A stretch of 64,000 bases of DNA. Source: Kalmusia sp. IMI 367209 (taxonomy: Eukaryota > Ascomycota > Dothideomycetes > Pleosporales > Didymosphaeriaceae). Of this stretch, positions 12,840-24,775 are shown piece after piece; positions within the stretch are counted from its first letter, which is position 1, and each line of letters opens with the position of its first letter. The translations under genes and the position numbers were made by a program. Location of the stretch: contig JAPEUQ010000001.1 in assembly GCA_027946365.1 (NCBI GenBank), forward strand, positions 558,001 through 622,000. The letters are read 5' to 3'. Under the pieces are notes generated by a model. That model made no database searches, was not told where the DNA came from, and was given only the letters and a program-made list of their open reading frames with translations.

Positions 12840-14069
12840 TATATAGTAAAAGATAATATTCTTCTCTTTATAAAAATTCTAAATTTAAGTAAGCTATAGC
12901 TTTTATACCTATTAATTATAAGTAGTTAGTATATATTTATAGTATTTATCTTTATATACTTATTAAAGTGTTCTAACTAGGTAAGAGTAAACTAGTTATT
13001 TATCTAGCTACTAGTAGCTTACTTTAAGATCTAATCGCGTAGTAGATCTTTAAACTATATATTAATAAAGTACGCTTTACCCATAAAGATAATAAAGAGT
13101 AGAAGTAAATAATCTATAACTTTAATATCTTAAATAATAGTAACTCTACTTATAATTATCTAGCTAAATTATCTTTTTTTTCTAGTTACTTCTAAACTAG
13201 TAATAATTATCTATAATAAAATCTTATCTATTATAAACTTAGTTTTATTAAAGTTATAAATATTATTATTTATAATTCCCTATTTCTATTTTATCTCTTA
13301 TATTAAGTTAAACTAGTGCTAGATAGTTATAGAATCTTTATAGATAGCTTACTAATAGTTATATAGACGGCTCTAGTATTTCTAGAGCTTAGAAGTCTAT
13401 TTAATAAAGTTATTAATCTAGTTTTTACTAATAGGGTTACTACTTTATAATCTAAGGAGTCTATCTATTATTTCTTATATATAGAACCTAGAGGCGTAAA
13501 ATCTTATTTAGATAACTTAATTATCCTTTAGACTATAACCTCTTCTTTTAGTTTTATTAGGTGCTTTAAGTTCGCTTTATAGTCGTGTTATATACGCTTC
13601 TAGTATATTAGTTAATAAGAGTTCTTTAAGATATATTATATATATTTATAGCTTATTTTTTACTTTAAACGCATTACGCTTTAATATTAAAGATAGTAAG
13701 CTATATATTAGTTTTAGTATAAGTCTTTTAGATTTATTATAGTTAAGACATTACGTAATTATTATACGTAGGTAGTACGCTAGTTTGGCGTTAACGACTC
13801 GCTTAGGTTAACGACTCACTTATAAAATACGTTATAATTAAGATAATTACTAATTACTAATTACTAATTATATTTTTTAAAAATTTTAATTACTAATTAC
13901 TAACACTAATTATATTTTAAGATTTAGTAATTAAGTTAGTAATTATCTTAATTATATAGTAATTATTATATATTTATAATACTATTCTAGTTTATACTTC
14001 TTATTATAGTATTAACTCTAATACTTTTAGACTATTTAGAGGTACTCTATAAATAATATTTTTATACTA

Positions 14070-15910
14070 ACGTGTTTTATAAGTGAGTCGCCAACCCAAG
14101 TGAGTCGCTAATACTAAACTAGTATTAATTACCTACACGATAACATCGCGTAACGTGTAACATATATATTAAAAATCCTAGTAAACTAATCTATTCTTTA
14201 GACTCGTCGCTATCCTTAACATTATCTATTTCTACCTTATAGGTATAGGAGTTATGTCCTTTCTCACCACAACGCCTATAGTATCTTACGTTATATATCT
14301 TACGCGTAGGCCCTTTATAAGTATTATACTCCCTACCCACCCTTTTAGCAATTAAGTCCTATACTTCCTAACTATTAGGTCTCTCTATCTAAATATACTT
14401 ACGTTTTCTTAATTAATGTTTTATAAGCTTATTAATTACGCTTTATATATATGTCTACCCCTCCTATAATAATACTATATTATATATAATCTACTACGCG
14501 CCTTTACTTAACTATCTAATCTTTTCATCTAATAAATTTATAGAGGACTTAAGATGGTTTTAGATCCTTTATTAAATAAGTATAGACTACGCTTTAATTT
14601 CGTATATATTACGCGGTGTCTACGCCTCCTATATACCCTATATTAGTAATAATAGTACTAGAGTCTATAATCTTATATTAAGCTTTAATAGAATAGCTTC
14701 TAGGTTATATAGGACTAGTTTAGCACCTCTAAAGCCTATCTTAATATTTTCTACTATTAAAGATTATTTAAAAGCTAGTTTAAATACTTAGAGGAAGGTT
14801 TCCTTACTAACGAAATATATACGGTTATATACTAAGGCTAAGATCTAGTTACTATACCTACGCTTTAACAGCGAAGCAACTAACATTAAGAGACTATAGT
14901 AGATATAATAAATATAGAGGTATATAATAAAGGATAATATTCTTCTCCTTATAAAGATCCTAGAATTTAAGTAAGCTATAGCTCTTATACCCATTAATTA
15001 TAAGTAGTTAATATATACTTATAGTACTTACCTTTATATGCTTATTAAAGTGCTCTAACTAGGTAAGAGTAAACTAGTTATTTATCTAGCTATTAGGCTT
15101 ACTTTAAGGACTTAATCGTGTAGTAGGTCTTTAAACTATATATTAATAAGCACGCTGCCTATAAAGATAACGAAGGGTGAGAGTAAATAACCTATAACTC
15201 TAATATCTTAGATAATAGTAATCTACTTATAATTATCTAACTAAATTATCTTCTTTCTTCTAACTACTTCTAAACTAGTAATAACCGTCTATAATAAAAT
15301 CTTATCTATTATAAACCTAGTCTTATTAAAGTTATAAATATTATTATTTATAATCCCCTATTTCTATTTCATCTCCTATATTAAGTCGAACTAATGCTAG
15401 ATAGCTATAAAATTTTTATAGGTAGCTTACTAATAGTTATATAGATGGCTTTAGCACTTCTAGAGCTTAGAAGTCCGCTTAATAAAGTTATTAACCTAGT
15501 TCTTACTAATAGGGTTACTACCTTATAATCTAAGGAGTCTATCTACTATTTCTTATACATAGGACCTTAGAGGCGTAAAACCTTATTTAGATAGCTTAAT
15601 TACCCTTTAGACTATAGCCTCTTTTTCTAGTTTTATTAGGCGCTTTAAGTTCGCTTTATAGTCGCGTTATATGCGCTTCTTAGTATATTAGTTAATAAGA
15701 GTTCTTAAGGTATATTATATATATTTATAGCTTAATTTTTACTTGAACACGTTACGCTTTAATATTAAAAATAGTAAGCTATATATTAACTTTAGTATAA
15801 GTCTTTTAGGTTTATTATAGTTAAGACATTATGCGATTATTGCGCGTAGGTAGTATACTAATTTAGCGTTGGCGACTCGCTTAGGTTGGCGACTTACTTA
15901 TGAAACACGT
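14070..15910 (-). mobile_element. Z: complete Fot1/pogo-like transposon (1,841 bp), inactivated
   Basis: Inserted at TA (14068-14069 and 15911-15912) in Gypsy-1. Terminal inverted repeats begin ACGTGTTTTATAAGTGAGTC and ACGTGTTTCATAAGTAAGTC and stay alignable for about 85 bp. The minus strand encodes the transposase: near 15,560-15,700 a CENP-B/pogo-like helix-turn-helix remnant, and near 14,200-14,290 a C-terminal zinc knuckle reading RRCGEKGHNSYTY, in which the final Cys position is Tyr. Known for fungal pogo-like elements: DDE transposase of about 500-550 residues. Many TAG/TAA codons make it dead. It is the best reference for this family here because nothing is nested in it. Confidence 0.88.
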
Positions 15911-17109
15911 TATATATATATTTTACTCTATTAATTATATTTAGTATCTCCCCTTTTATCTACTATCTATAGGAGGTATTATAAGAATAGGGTACTTTTT
16001 ATATATAGCGTAGAATGACGTTATCTTTATAGATTTATATATAGAATTATTATAAATAAATTAGACTATTAATAGTAATATAATCTAGTTCTCTTATAAA
16101 TTTAATATAAATATTTATAAATATTATTTTAAAATCTAATTTAGTATTCTATTTATCTATCTATTTATAGATATAAGATAGTATTTAATCTACGCTTTAT
16201 CTATAATTAGTAGTATATTTCTATCTAAAATATAGAGGTAAAGATAGATCCTCTATTTAATATAATATCTTTCTATATACTAAATTTTAAAATAACCTTT
16301 TTAAAGTAGATATTAGTAAATTATTTTATATTCTATAACTTTAGTACTAGGATATAGATAACTATTTTAAAGAAATAGTATATAATTACTAAGATTATAT
16401 TAAAGATATAGCCTATATAATCCTTAACTAGAGATAATTCTATAATAAAATCTAGTAAAACTTCCTTAAAGATATCTTTTAGAACTAATAAAGATATTAG
16501 TTTATTATATTTATTATATTTTAGAGCTTTATTCCTTTAGTAAATAGTATATATTCTTATATACTTTTAAACGTCTTAATTTATACTAGACTAATAGTAG
16601 GTCCTCTTAATAAACTTAAATATTTTATATATACTAAAATAATCTATTATACGCGTATTATAGTTCTAAAATAAAATCTCTTATTTAATAATTAGTTTAT
16701 TTAGAATATATAATCTACTATTATATCTTAGGACTTCTTTTTTATTAAGACGCTAAATATATATCTTTCTATATTTTTAAGTATTATCCTCACTGCTAAG
16801 TAGGTAATATACTTAATAGTAAAGATATCCCTTTATTAAAACTATCTTATCTTAATAAGTAGATTAGATTCTACTATTATAGGTTTACTACTAACTAACA
16901 CCCTAGTTAGTAAGTATAGTATATATAATATATATACTATAGTATTAGTAGTAGAGTCCTTCTTAGATCTATAAATATTAGTTACGTACGTCTTATATAT
17001 ATTTAATAAGCTAAGCTTATTTATAAATCCTCTTACTCTACTATATTTATCCCTTAATAGTAACTTATTCTGTAGGATAGATAATAAATAGGTTAGTAAT
17101 AGATTCCCT

Positions 17110-18384
17110 AGCCACACTAGTTCCCTTAGAATAGTATTAGTTATCTTTTTTAAAATCTTCTAAATTCTTTTATATTTAATATTAGTATAGACTTTATTAA
17201 TAGTTACTTTAACCTAACGACTAAATCTAGTCTATATAGTTATTTAATCTTATAATAGCTTAAGCTTTACTTACTTAAATACCTTTATAACCTAAAAATA
17301 TATAAAACTACTATAAACTTTATACTTAAAAAAGTTTACTTATTCTATATATAGTAATCTAGATATCTACTACCTTATTACTATTATTATTTAAGTAGTA
17401 CGTCTAGTCTAACTTTACTATACTAAGAAGGATTTTATATATCTAGGTAACGCTCTTATTATCTAATAACTTATAGATAAACTTCTAGTTGTTACTTTTT
17501 ATTACTAGAATAACACCTTTAGTACTTATCTAGTATATAATATCCTAAAGCTTCTATCTCTATAGTAATACTATATATCTATTAAAGATAATTATATTTA
17601 TATTCTTTAGGTTTACTATTATTATTTATCCTAGCTTATATACCTTAAGCGTCTACTCTATGTTTAAGTATAGAGTCTTCTACTATCCTTCCTTATACTA
17701 CTTTTAAGCATTTTATAAACTAGATAGATAATTCTATAGTCTTTATATAATATAACTATCTTTAACTAGACTTTATATATATATTATATAAAATTTATAA
17801 GGGCTCTAACGTACACGTTATTATCTATAGAAAAGATAGTAGAACTGGTAGTAGTAGATAATTAAATAGTAAGGTTAATTTTAATATATATATTTTTATA
17901 GATAAAGTAGAAGCTAGATAATATATAAATAGTAGTTATTAATATAAGATCGCATAGCTCGCATGGTATACCTAGCCTAGTAGAGAAGAAGGAGAATATT
18001 ATAGAGAGAGTACGTTTATTATATATATTTTTAAGATTACGCGAATCTAGTATAAAGAAATAATAGTTATTATTTATAATAATTTATTAATGAAGGAGGA
18101 CTATAACTTAACATAGCTACTACTATAATGGGCTTATTCTTAATGAATAGTATACGTATCGTGTCCTCTCTTTATTTAAGTTGAATAATTTTTAATTAGA
18201 GTATACGCTAAGCCTTACTTAGATAATTTTATTAGATTAATCTAATAAGTTTACTAAAGCGTAAATCCTTTATATTATTCTCTTTTACGCCTTCTTAAGT
18301 TATAAAGTAGGAGAGGAACCGCTACTATTTTATTATTTACTATCCTTTTTAGCTATTACACCTTCTACTATAAATCTAGTATAA
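17110..18384 (+). mobile_element. X retroposon-like element in Gypsy-1 copy C
   Basis: Begins AGCCACACTAGTTCCC (GGCC in other copies) at about 17110 and matches 58980-60186 for most of its length, diverging in the last part before 18,384. The flanks (TAATAGATTCCCT at left, GATAGATTCTCCT at right) are an imperfect duplication of roughly 12 bp, altered by C/T changes. The corresponding Gypsy-1 site near 36,170-36,200 has it once. The right boundary is approximate. Confidence 0.7.
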
Positions 18385-19831
18385 TGATAGATTCTCCTAT
18401 ATATAATCTACCCTTTTTAATGGCTTATTTATAGGATTTAATTTACCTAAACGGTGTTTTATCTTAAAATTAAAAGCTACTAGGTAGATTATCTAATATA
18501 TTTATTATAGGCTTAGCCTCTATATAGCGCGTATACCGCGTAGGTTATTATAGTTACTTAGTATCTAAATAGTATACTATATACTATCTAAATAATATCT
18601 CTACTATTTAAAATAGTAGATAATAATAAAAAGCTTAAGGTTATAAACTTTATAATTAAGCTCTATAGCTTAAAGTTTTCTTAAAGTAAAAGTAACTAGA
18701 TATTATTTCTAATCTTTAAATAACTATAATAGGATACTAGAGATTATAAAAATAGATATATCTATCTTTAATTAAATAGTAAGCGTAGGGTTAAAGTAAT
18801 ATAAAATAGATATATTTAAAAAATACTTTTAAGCCTTTTAAAGATATTTTTAGCTTTTATATTTTATTAGAATTCTTATTCTTTCTTTAGTAAATTTAAT
18901 AGAGGAGCAGTTTCTTTTATATAATCTTTAATAAAATATTAATAGAAATTTATAAATTCTAAAAATAACTAGAGTTCTTTAATATTTATTAACTATAGTT
19001 ATCTAGTTATTATCTCTATATACGTAGAATCCATCCGCGTAGATACCTTATATATTAATAATAAAGCTAAGGAAATATATATTATCAAGGTAAATATATA
19101 CTTCCCTAAATTAATAAAAAGCTTAGCTTTTATAATAATTTAAGTATAGAGCGTATAGTATACTAGTAGAGTATAATATCCTTACTATAAATATAAATAA
19201 ATATATTATCTAGATATATAATATATATATAGTCTAGATACTATACTAGTACCTTATTAATATATATCTAAAAACTCGGGTATATTTATTAACCTAAAAG
19301 ATATAACTAAGTATTTAAAATAATTATATTAAGTTTAGAATATTATTTTCTACTTATCCCTATTTAAATCTAAATCCTATAGTAGGTATTATAAAGATCT
19401 AGGGTGGTATAGTAATATATATCTAATAGATAATTAAGTATCTCTTTAACTAAAAAGAATATATAATAATCCTTAATAGTAATAATATTAAGTTATCTAT
19501 AGTTAATATAAAGTTATAATATTCTATTCTTTTTTAAAATAAATAAAATTAGTACTTTAGTAGGGCTAGTACTATACCTAATCTATTCCTTTTTAAAAGT
19601 ATCTTCTAAGTACTTTTAGAGTACTTAAAGCTTATATACTAAAAGATTATATAAAGATTTATAAAAGATTCCTTTCTCTTTATAATAGGGATTATATAGT
19701 TAGATTCTTTAAATTTTAAAAGAATAGATATTACTTCCTTATTAAATATATTACTATATTTATATAATATATCTAGGAGGCTTAATACTTACGCTATATA
19801 TATTTTATTAATATAAGTAAGATACTCTAAG

Positions 19832-20025
19832 TGTCACATATCGAGGTCTATAGTACTTAGTGAGCGCTGTCTGGCGCTATTGGGTGCTATCTGGACCTAT
19901 CATGTGATGTGGGGCTATATATTAGGAAAGCTGACCAGCTCCGACCGTCAGCGATTCGTCTATCCTATAATCTACTATTAATTCCCCGAAGTCGAGGCTA
20001 CACTGCTACATTTGGTGACGTGATA
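19832..20025. mobile_element. Young-looking solo LTR (194 bp), little RIP
   Basis: An island of ordinary base composition inside AT-rich Gypsy-1. It starts TGTCACATATCG and ends GGTGACGTGATA, giving TGTCAC/GTGATA inverted ends, and has a perfect 5-bp duplication CTAAG at 19827-19831 and 20026-20030. The homologous Gypsy-1 sequence (reverse of about 34,730-34,770) continues without it. CpA and TpG are common inside. I found no internal region or second copy in the window, so the parent element is unknown. Confidence 0.8.
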
Positions 20026-21664
20026 CTAAGCTTATACTAGTAGTCTATAGAACTTCTAAAAAAATAGATTAGAGCTAGTTTACTTAATTTCCTTTTAAAG
20101 TTTTATATAATAATAAGTTATATAATAGCTTTAGTATAACCCTAATATTATATTTAAGTACTATAATTAAGATAAATATCTCCTTCTTATAAAAATAGAT
20201 TTTCTAGTAAAGAGGAACCCCTTCTTTATTAATACTATAGACTATAGTTATTATATAGCGTTAAATACTTATATTATCTATTAAATATACCTAGAGCGTA
20301 TAAGTAATATAAATACTCTAATATTAAGTTTTAATTTATTTTAATTTTAGAAGTTTAGCTTCTTTAATAGATTATAAGTCTATTTCTATAGTAATCCTTT
20401 AACTAATTAGGCTAATATTAGCCTATAAATTAAAAATAGTTTAAAGTTATCATTCTAGATTTATATCTTTAGCTACGCTATACGTATGTTTATATCTAGT
20501 AAAATATATATTAATAGGCGCCTTACTATCTCTAGATTATTAGTAAGCTTAACCTTTTCCTACCTTATTAATTTATATAGGGATTTAATTTAGGTTATTA
20601 CTTTAGTATTTATTTACGTAGTAGTTAACCTTATTATATTTATAGTATATAATATTTCTTTTATTAAGAGGTTTACTTCTACTATTAGATATTTAGTAAT
20701 TTAGTGTAGCCTCCTTATATTTTATTTTTAATATATGGCGGCTATACTATTCCTATATTAATAATACGCGGCGTAGATTCTACTTAAGTATAAAGTCTAA
20801 TATAATAAAGTCTTCTCTTATAATAAATATTTAATAATAGTTAATAATTATTCTTTATAACTTAAATCTTAACTTTAAGAAAAGATATTATACCCTTTAT
20901 TCCTTAGTATAAGGTATAAGTTAATCCTTAATAATATTAAGGTAAATTATAAAAGAATAGACTATTTAATCTTTCTACTATATAACTTAAATATATACTA
21001 TAGCTATTTCTAAACTACGATTTACTAGATTAAAAAAGTAAATTAAGTATATACTATTTAAAGTATTTCTAGGTAAGTATTTCTTTTTAGCTTTAAAGAT
21101 ATATTTATAATATATATATTATAACTTTTAAAATTACCTCCTAAGTATTATATTACCTAGATAACTTTATCTATATCTAGTAAGAATTCTTATAGTAGGA
21201 GATAAAACGTTACCTTATATAAATAAAAGAATTTATAGTATTCTTTTAAATTCTTATTTTTATATTTAGCTAGATTTTTAAGTTTAAGTATATATTTATT
21301 ATATATTAGTAGAAGCGTTCTAGATATATTCTATTTATATATATTAATACTTTAGGTTTCAGCCTCCTTAGTAGGAGTAGTTAGACTAGGAGTTTAATTT
21401 AAATTTTTAAGTTCCGTAATTTTAGCCTTAAGGGCGTATAGTTATTATAGGGCGTGAAGTTTATTACATCTCCTTTTAATAACTAAGATATATTCTTCTA
21501 GTATTAAAGGAGAACTATAATTATATATATATTATTTTTCTTTTTATATATTAGATTAGAGTATCTTTATTATTCTAAAAGATTATAGATAAGATTTTTC
21601 CTCTATTTATTATTTATATAACTTTTAGAGTTATCTTTAGACTATTATAACTAAAGTATTATTA

Positions 21665-21886
21665 TATAAAGTCTAGTTATAAGTAATAGTATATACTTTA
21701 TACTAGAATTAATAGTAAAGAATAACTCTAGTTATATTAAGTAAATAATACTTAACGTGTCTAAAGTATATATATAGTATAGGTTTTATATAGCTTACTT
21801 ACTTAGTTTTCTTAGTATAGTAGACCCTATTAGTCCTAGCGTAATATATCTTAATATTATAGTAACTTTATGATGTCCTTATTATA
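21665..21886 (-). repeat. Gypsy-1 copy C 5' LTR (222 bp)
   Basis: Reverse complement of the LTRs at 32889-33109 and 51462-51679, including the ATTAATAGGGTCTAGT-type core (here as its complement, GACCCTATTAGTCC). Lengths of 218-223 bp across four copies support the boundaries. The TG..CA ends have become TA..TA through RIP. Confidence 0.8.
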
Positions 21887-22221
21887 ATAAACTAAATTTA
21901 TTTAAATTTCTTAATTCTAGTAATTACTACTTTTCTTTATATTTAGTTTTTAATAATTTTATAAAAGAGTATTTTATATTTAAAGAATATAATATTTAAT
22001 TTATAAATTTATAGCTTTACTAGTACTATAAATACTAAAGAAACTAAAAATCTTTTAAAAAAACTTTAAGCTACTAGGACTTACGTAATATAATAGCTAC
22101 TAAGTTTAAACTTATAAAATCTAGAGATTATATAAGTAGCTACTACTAGTTAAAATTTTAGAAATTTTTAACCATTAGATTTAGAGATATAAAGCTCTAG
22201 ATTTTTAATTTTCTAGTATAA
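21887..22221. other. AT-rich unclassified spacer
   Basis: About 335 bp of TpA-rich sequence between the Gypsy-1 LTR and a Z terminus. I could not match it to another element in the window. No coding or RNA signal seen. Confidence 0.4.
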
Positions 22222-23395
22222 ATTACGTTAACGACTCGTTTAGATTAACGACTCGTTTATAAAACACGTTAATAGTAATTTATTTATAGTTATTTAATTA
22301 AATTATCTTCTTTCTTTTAGCTACTACTAAACTAGTAATAATTAATTTATAATAAAATTTTATCTATTATAAATCTAGTTTTATTAAAGTTATAAATATT
22401 ATTATTTATAATTTTCTATTTCTATTTTATCTTCTATATTAAGTTAAACTAGCGCTAGATAGCTATAGAATTCTTATAGATAACTTATTAATAATTATAT
22501 AAATAGCTTTAATACTTTTAAAATTTAGAAGTCTATTTAATAAAATTATTAATCTAGTTTTTATTAATAGGGTTACTATTTTATAATTTAAAGAGTCTAT
22601 CTACTATTTCTTATATATAGAATCTTAGAGATATAAATTTTTATTTAGATAGCTTAATTATTCTTTAGACTATAGTTTTCTTTTTTAGTTTTATTAAATA
22701 TTTTAAGTTTATTTTATAATTATATTATATATGCTCTATAGTATATTATCTATAAAGAGTTCTTTAAGATATATTATATATATCTATAGCTTAATTAATG
22801 CTGTGAACACGTTATATATTAATATTAAAGATAGTAAACTATATATTAGTATTAGAATCTAAGATCTTAAGAGGGACTATATCTAGTTTTATATATAATT
22901 ATAACTCTTTATTTACTAACGATTAGTATAACTATATTATAGATATTAAGTTACGTGACCACTTATAGAAGAGCGCTTATAGAAGAGCGCTTGTAGAAAA
23001 GCGCTCATAAATAAGCGCTTATAAAGAGTACCTTTTATAAAATATATAGTTAAGAGCTTAGAAGCCCTTTAGCTTTTATATTTAACTTATTAACTAGTTA
23101 GTAATCTATTATTTAGAACTCTAATTACTTATTACTTTATTATCCTACGATAATATCTAATAAGGATAATTAAATTACTTATATAACTAGTTTTACTTCC
23201 CTACCATTACTCCTGCCTAAGAATTAACCTAGACCCTATTAAGACTAGCTATTTTAATAGGACTTAATAATTAGCTTTAGTATATATTCTTTAAGACTAT
23301 TATAGTTAAGATATTACGTGATATTATTATATAGATAATATACTAGTTTAGCGTAGGCTATTCGCTTAGGTGTGTCACTTATTTATAAAATACGT
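22222..23395 (-). mobile_element. Z3: internally deleted Fot1/pogo fragments, split by a solo LTR
   Basis: 22222-22269 is an isolated right terminus of Z (two GACTCGTTTA-type repeats, ending AAAACACGT then TA). From 22,272 the sequence matches the N-terminal half of the Z transposase region (compare 15,222-15,880) to 22,849. It then breaks for a solo LTR and resumes at 23,275, ending at 23,395 with the Z terminus TATAAAATACGT plus TA. The C-terminal half of Z is absent. The abutting terminus suggests one Z inserted into another before a deletion. Confidence 0.7.
22850..23269 (-). mobile_element. Solo LTR of a Gypsy-3-like element (420 bp)
   Basis: Perfect 5-bp duplication ATTAG (22845-22849 and 23270-23274) around a sequence whose ends TATTAG/CTTAATA are RIP-altered TG/CA. 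In reverse it aligns with the LTR at 54361-54709: both have the TCTTAGGCAGGAGTA-type block, the ACTTAA-TCTATA block and the terminal AAGATCTTAGATT block. It carries four 14-bp tandem units (22964-23019, TATAGAAGAGCGCT and variants), which partly explain the extra length. Confidence 0.78.
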
Positions 23396-24775
23396 TAGTA
23401 ATACTATTTTATAATAGTAAATAATATTATAAAAAAAAATTTAAACGGTTATATCTTTCCCTTATAGTGATGAAACTCATATATGTAATCTGAACGTTCT
23501 AATCCTTATAATAGACTATTAAGTATACTATTATTAGTTATTCTAGCCGTGCATAATTAGATCGCCCGCGGTGTACCCTTATGCTCTACATGTCGCCAGC
23601 GCAACCGTACCGGACCACCGCAAGATAGCAACGTCCCCTTCCTCGGTTCTACAATGTGCAGATTTGAGGGGCTCGAAATATTAACATGCAGAATTTAGAA
23701 TCAGCTTCCTTGTCGATGTAGGATGAGGTAGTGCTGCAGCTCATGCAACAGGCCCATCAATTACAGCAGAACCTGCATCAACTCCCGTGACAATAGCAAA
23801 ACTTTGGTACTCTCATGGCGACCACGCTGATCCGTCAGAATTCTGCGGGACTTGACGGGCCATTGACATCAATCCTGCGGATACTAGTCAATTCGCAAAT
23901 TCGAGACGCCAAATTCATCCTCCCATACATTTAGCAGTGGAATGGAGCGTTTACTATAGCTTTCAGCCCCTAGAAGGCAGGACCACACTTACTCTAACGT
24001 GCATGGATGGCTTGCGCCGTTCCATTCCGCGGCAATTGTCCATGCTTTGAACAGGGAGGGCGCGAGTTAGGAACAAGTCCGAGCCTGTAAAGCCAGGAAC
24101 ATGGGTTCAAAATTCTTCGCGCCTCAGGTGTTAGCCCATGGTCCCGCTCAGCCGCATAACCCTCGCCTTTCTCCCCTGTCTCTCCTCCCCCTCCTCCCCT
24201 ACCATTGAACCGGCTGCGATACTAGTGCCAGCTGCAGCATTCCCACAACATCTCGAACAGGATTACACCGGCCTATCGTTCGACTCTCAGCAGCCTCAAT
24301 AGCAAGCAGGAATGGAGCATCAAGTCGCTCTTCAACAGCAGTCTCTCTTTCGGACCTCTCTGCAACGAACAGGACAGCCGGAGCGGCAAGCTTTCTTGAA
24401 GCCTCAATCGCATAGCGACATTCCCGTTCGCTCTGATCATGTAGTTGACTCCTGTAGAAACATTCTCCAATCTTGTTTCGGATCAATGGAGCCGGCAATG
24501 CACAAGTTCTGAACTGCAAAGAGGAGTCGAAGCGTGAAACAAATAAGTGCGAGTGACAGCGAGTCGGTTGTTCCAAGCATGGTGCACAACCAGGCTGCAC
24601 TCGATATTCCAACAGGCTCTCAATTGCAGGAAGCTGCTGTCTGATGTTCTCGGTATTATTGTTTGAACCAATTCTTGAAATTACAGAACACTTTTACGAA
24701 CTATCAAACCTTGTCTACAGACGTCTCAAGAAGCGACTCATTATGCTCTCCGTACTCGTCATTTGATACCTTCCA
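23396..24775. other. Transition and non-coding stretch downstream of the permease
   Basis: 23,396 to about 23,545 is AT-rich; beyond it composition becomes normal. Between 23,545 and 24,775 I find no gene that I can support. A minus-strand frame of 137 codons (24199-24612) starts at TTG and has no family motif. A pyrimidine-rich tract lies at about 24,165-24,208. It may hold the permease 3' UTR and decayed sequence. Confidence 0.45.

Larger units (their letters stand above)
8920..13832 (-). mobile_element. Z1: Fot1/pogo-like DNA transposon, interrupted by Z2
   Basis: Bounded by TA duplications (8918-8919 and 13833-13834), with inverted termini ACGTGTTTTATAAGTGAG and its altered complement ending TATAAAATACGT. 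Internal short repeats of the GAGTCGCCAACC type lie in both ends. With nested Z2 removed it is about 1,845 bp, the size of the uninterrupted copy at 14070. The transposase lies on the minus strand, C-terminus at left, destroyed by stops. Tc1/mariner-superfamily pogo/Fot1 elements of fungi have this size, TA target and a CENP-B-type N-terminus. Confidence 0.85.
7770..13983 (-). mobile_element. Yb: inverted Y copy, split by a Fot1/pogo element
   Basis: 7,770-8,919 reads as the reverse complement of the Y body. After the Z1 insertion (8920-13832, TA duplicated) the same element resumes at 13,833 and ends at 13,983 with TTTATAATACT, the complement of a Y start. The outer 150 bp match 61,640-61,800 in reverse, including runs of TTACTAATTACTAATTA. 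A truncated X retroposon sits inside at 8246-8373. The right flank is Gypsy-1 and the left neighbour is Ya in opposite orientation, so Ya and Yb form a head-to-head arrangement. Confidence 0.55.
13984..21886 (-). mobile_element. Gypsy-1 copy C (minus strand), truncated at the 3' side
   Basis: A Ty3/Gypsy retrotransposon homologous, in reverse, to the units at 32889-51679. Its 5' LTR is 21665-21886; the 3' LTR is missing because the element ends against Yb at 13,983. Near 19,190-19,230 the minus strand reads YLDNIFIY, the reverse-transcriptase active-site box with one Asp changed to Asn. At 16842-17117 a 91-codon open frame survives from the integrase region (matches 36,210-36,430). It is interrupted by Z (14070), X (17110) and a solo LTR (19832). 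Elsewhere it is full of stops typical of RIP. Confidence 0.8.
2091..23545. repeat. AT-rich RIP-mutated block 1 (nested transposon graveyard)
   Basis: Some 21 kb in which TA dinucleotides dominate and CA/TG are nearly absent, while scattered CG and GC remain. Every recognisable protein remnant is broken by TAG/TAA where homologous frames would have CAG or TGG, and Asp/Cys codons have become Asn/Tyr. This is the known signature of RIP (C-to-T, preferring CpA, in duplicated DNA). No intact host gene is visible; the longest open frames are pieces of Gypsy-1. Component elements are listed separately. Confidence 0.9.

Noticed and set aside
16842..17117. 91-codon minus-strand frame in the AT block
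   Set aside because: Not a gene: it matches the Gypsy-1 integrase region at 36,210-36,430 and is simply a surviving open piece.
22964..23019. CRISPR-like array
   Set aside because: Four 14-bp head-to-tail units without spacers inside a eukaryotic LTR; a simple tandem repeat.
2091..23545. Centromere
   Set aside because: Fungal centromeres can be AT-rich RIPped repeats, but gene islands lie on both sides within 25 kb and nothing specific to centromeres can be read from sequence.
24199..24612. 137-codon minus-strand frame
   Set aside because: The start is TTG, overlapping frames on both strands are equally open, and no family motif or splice structure supports it.
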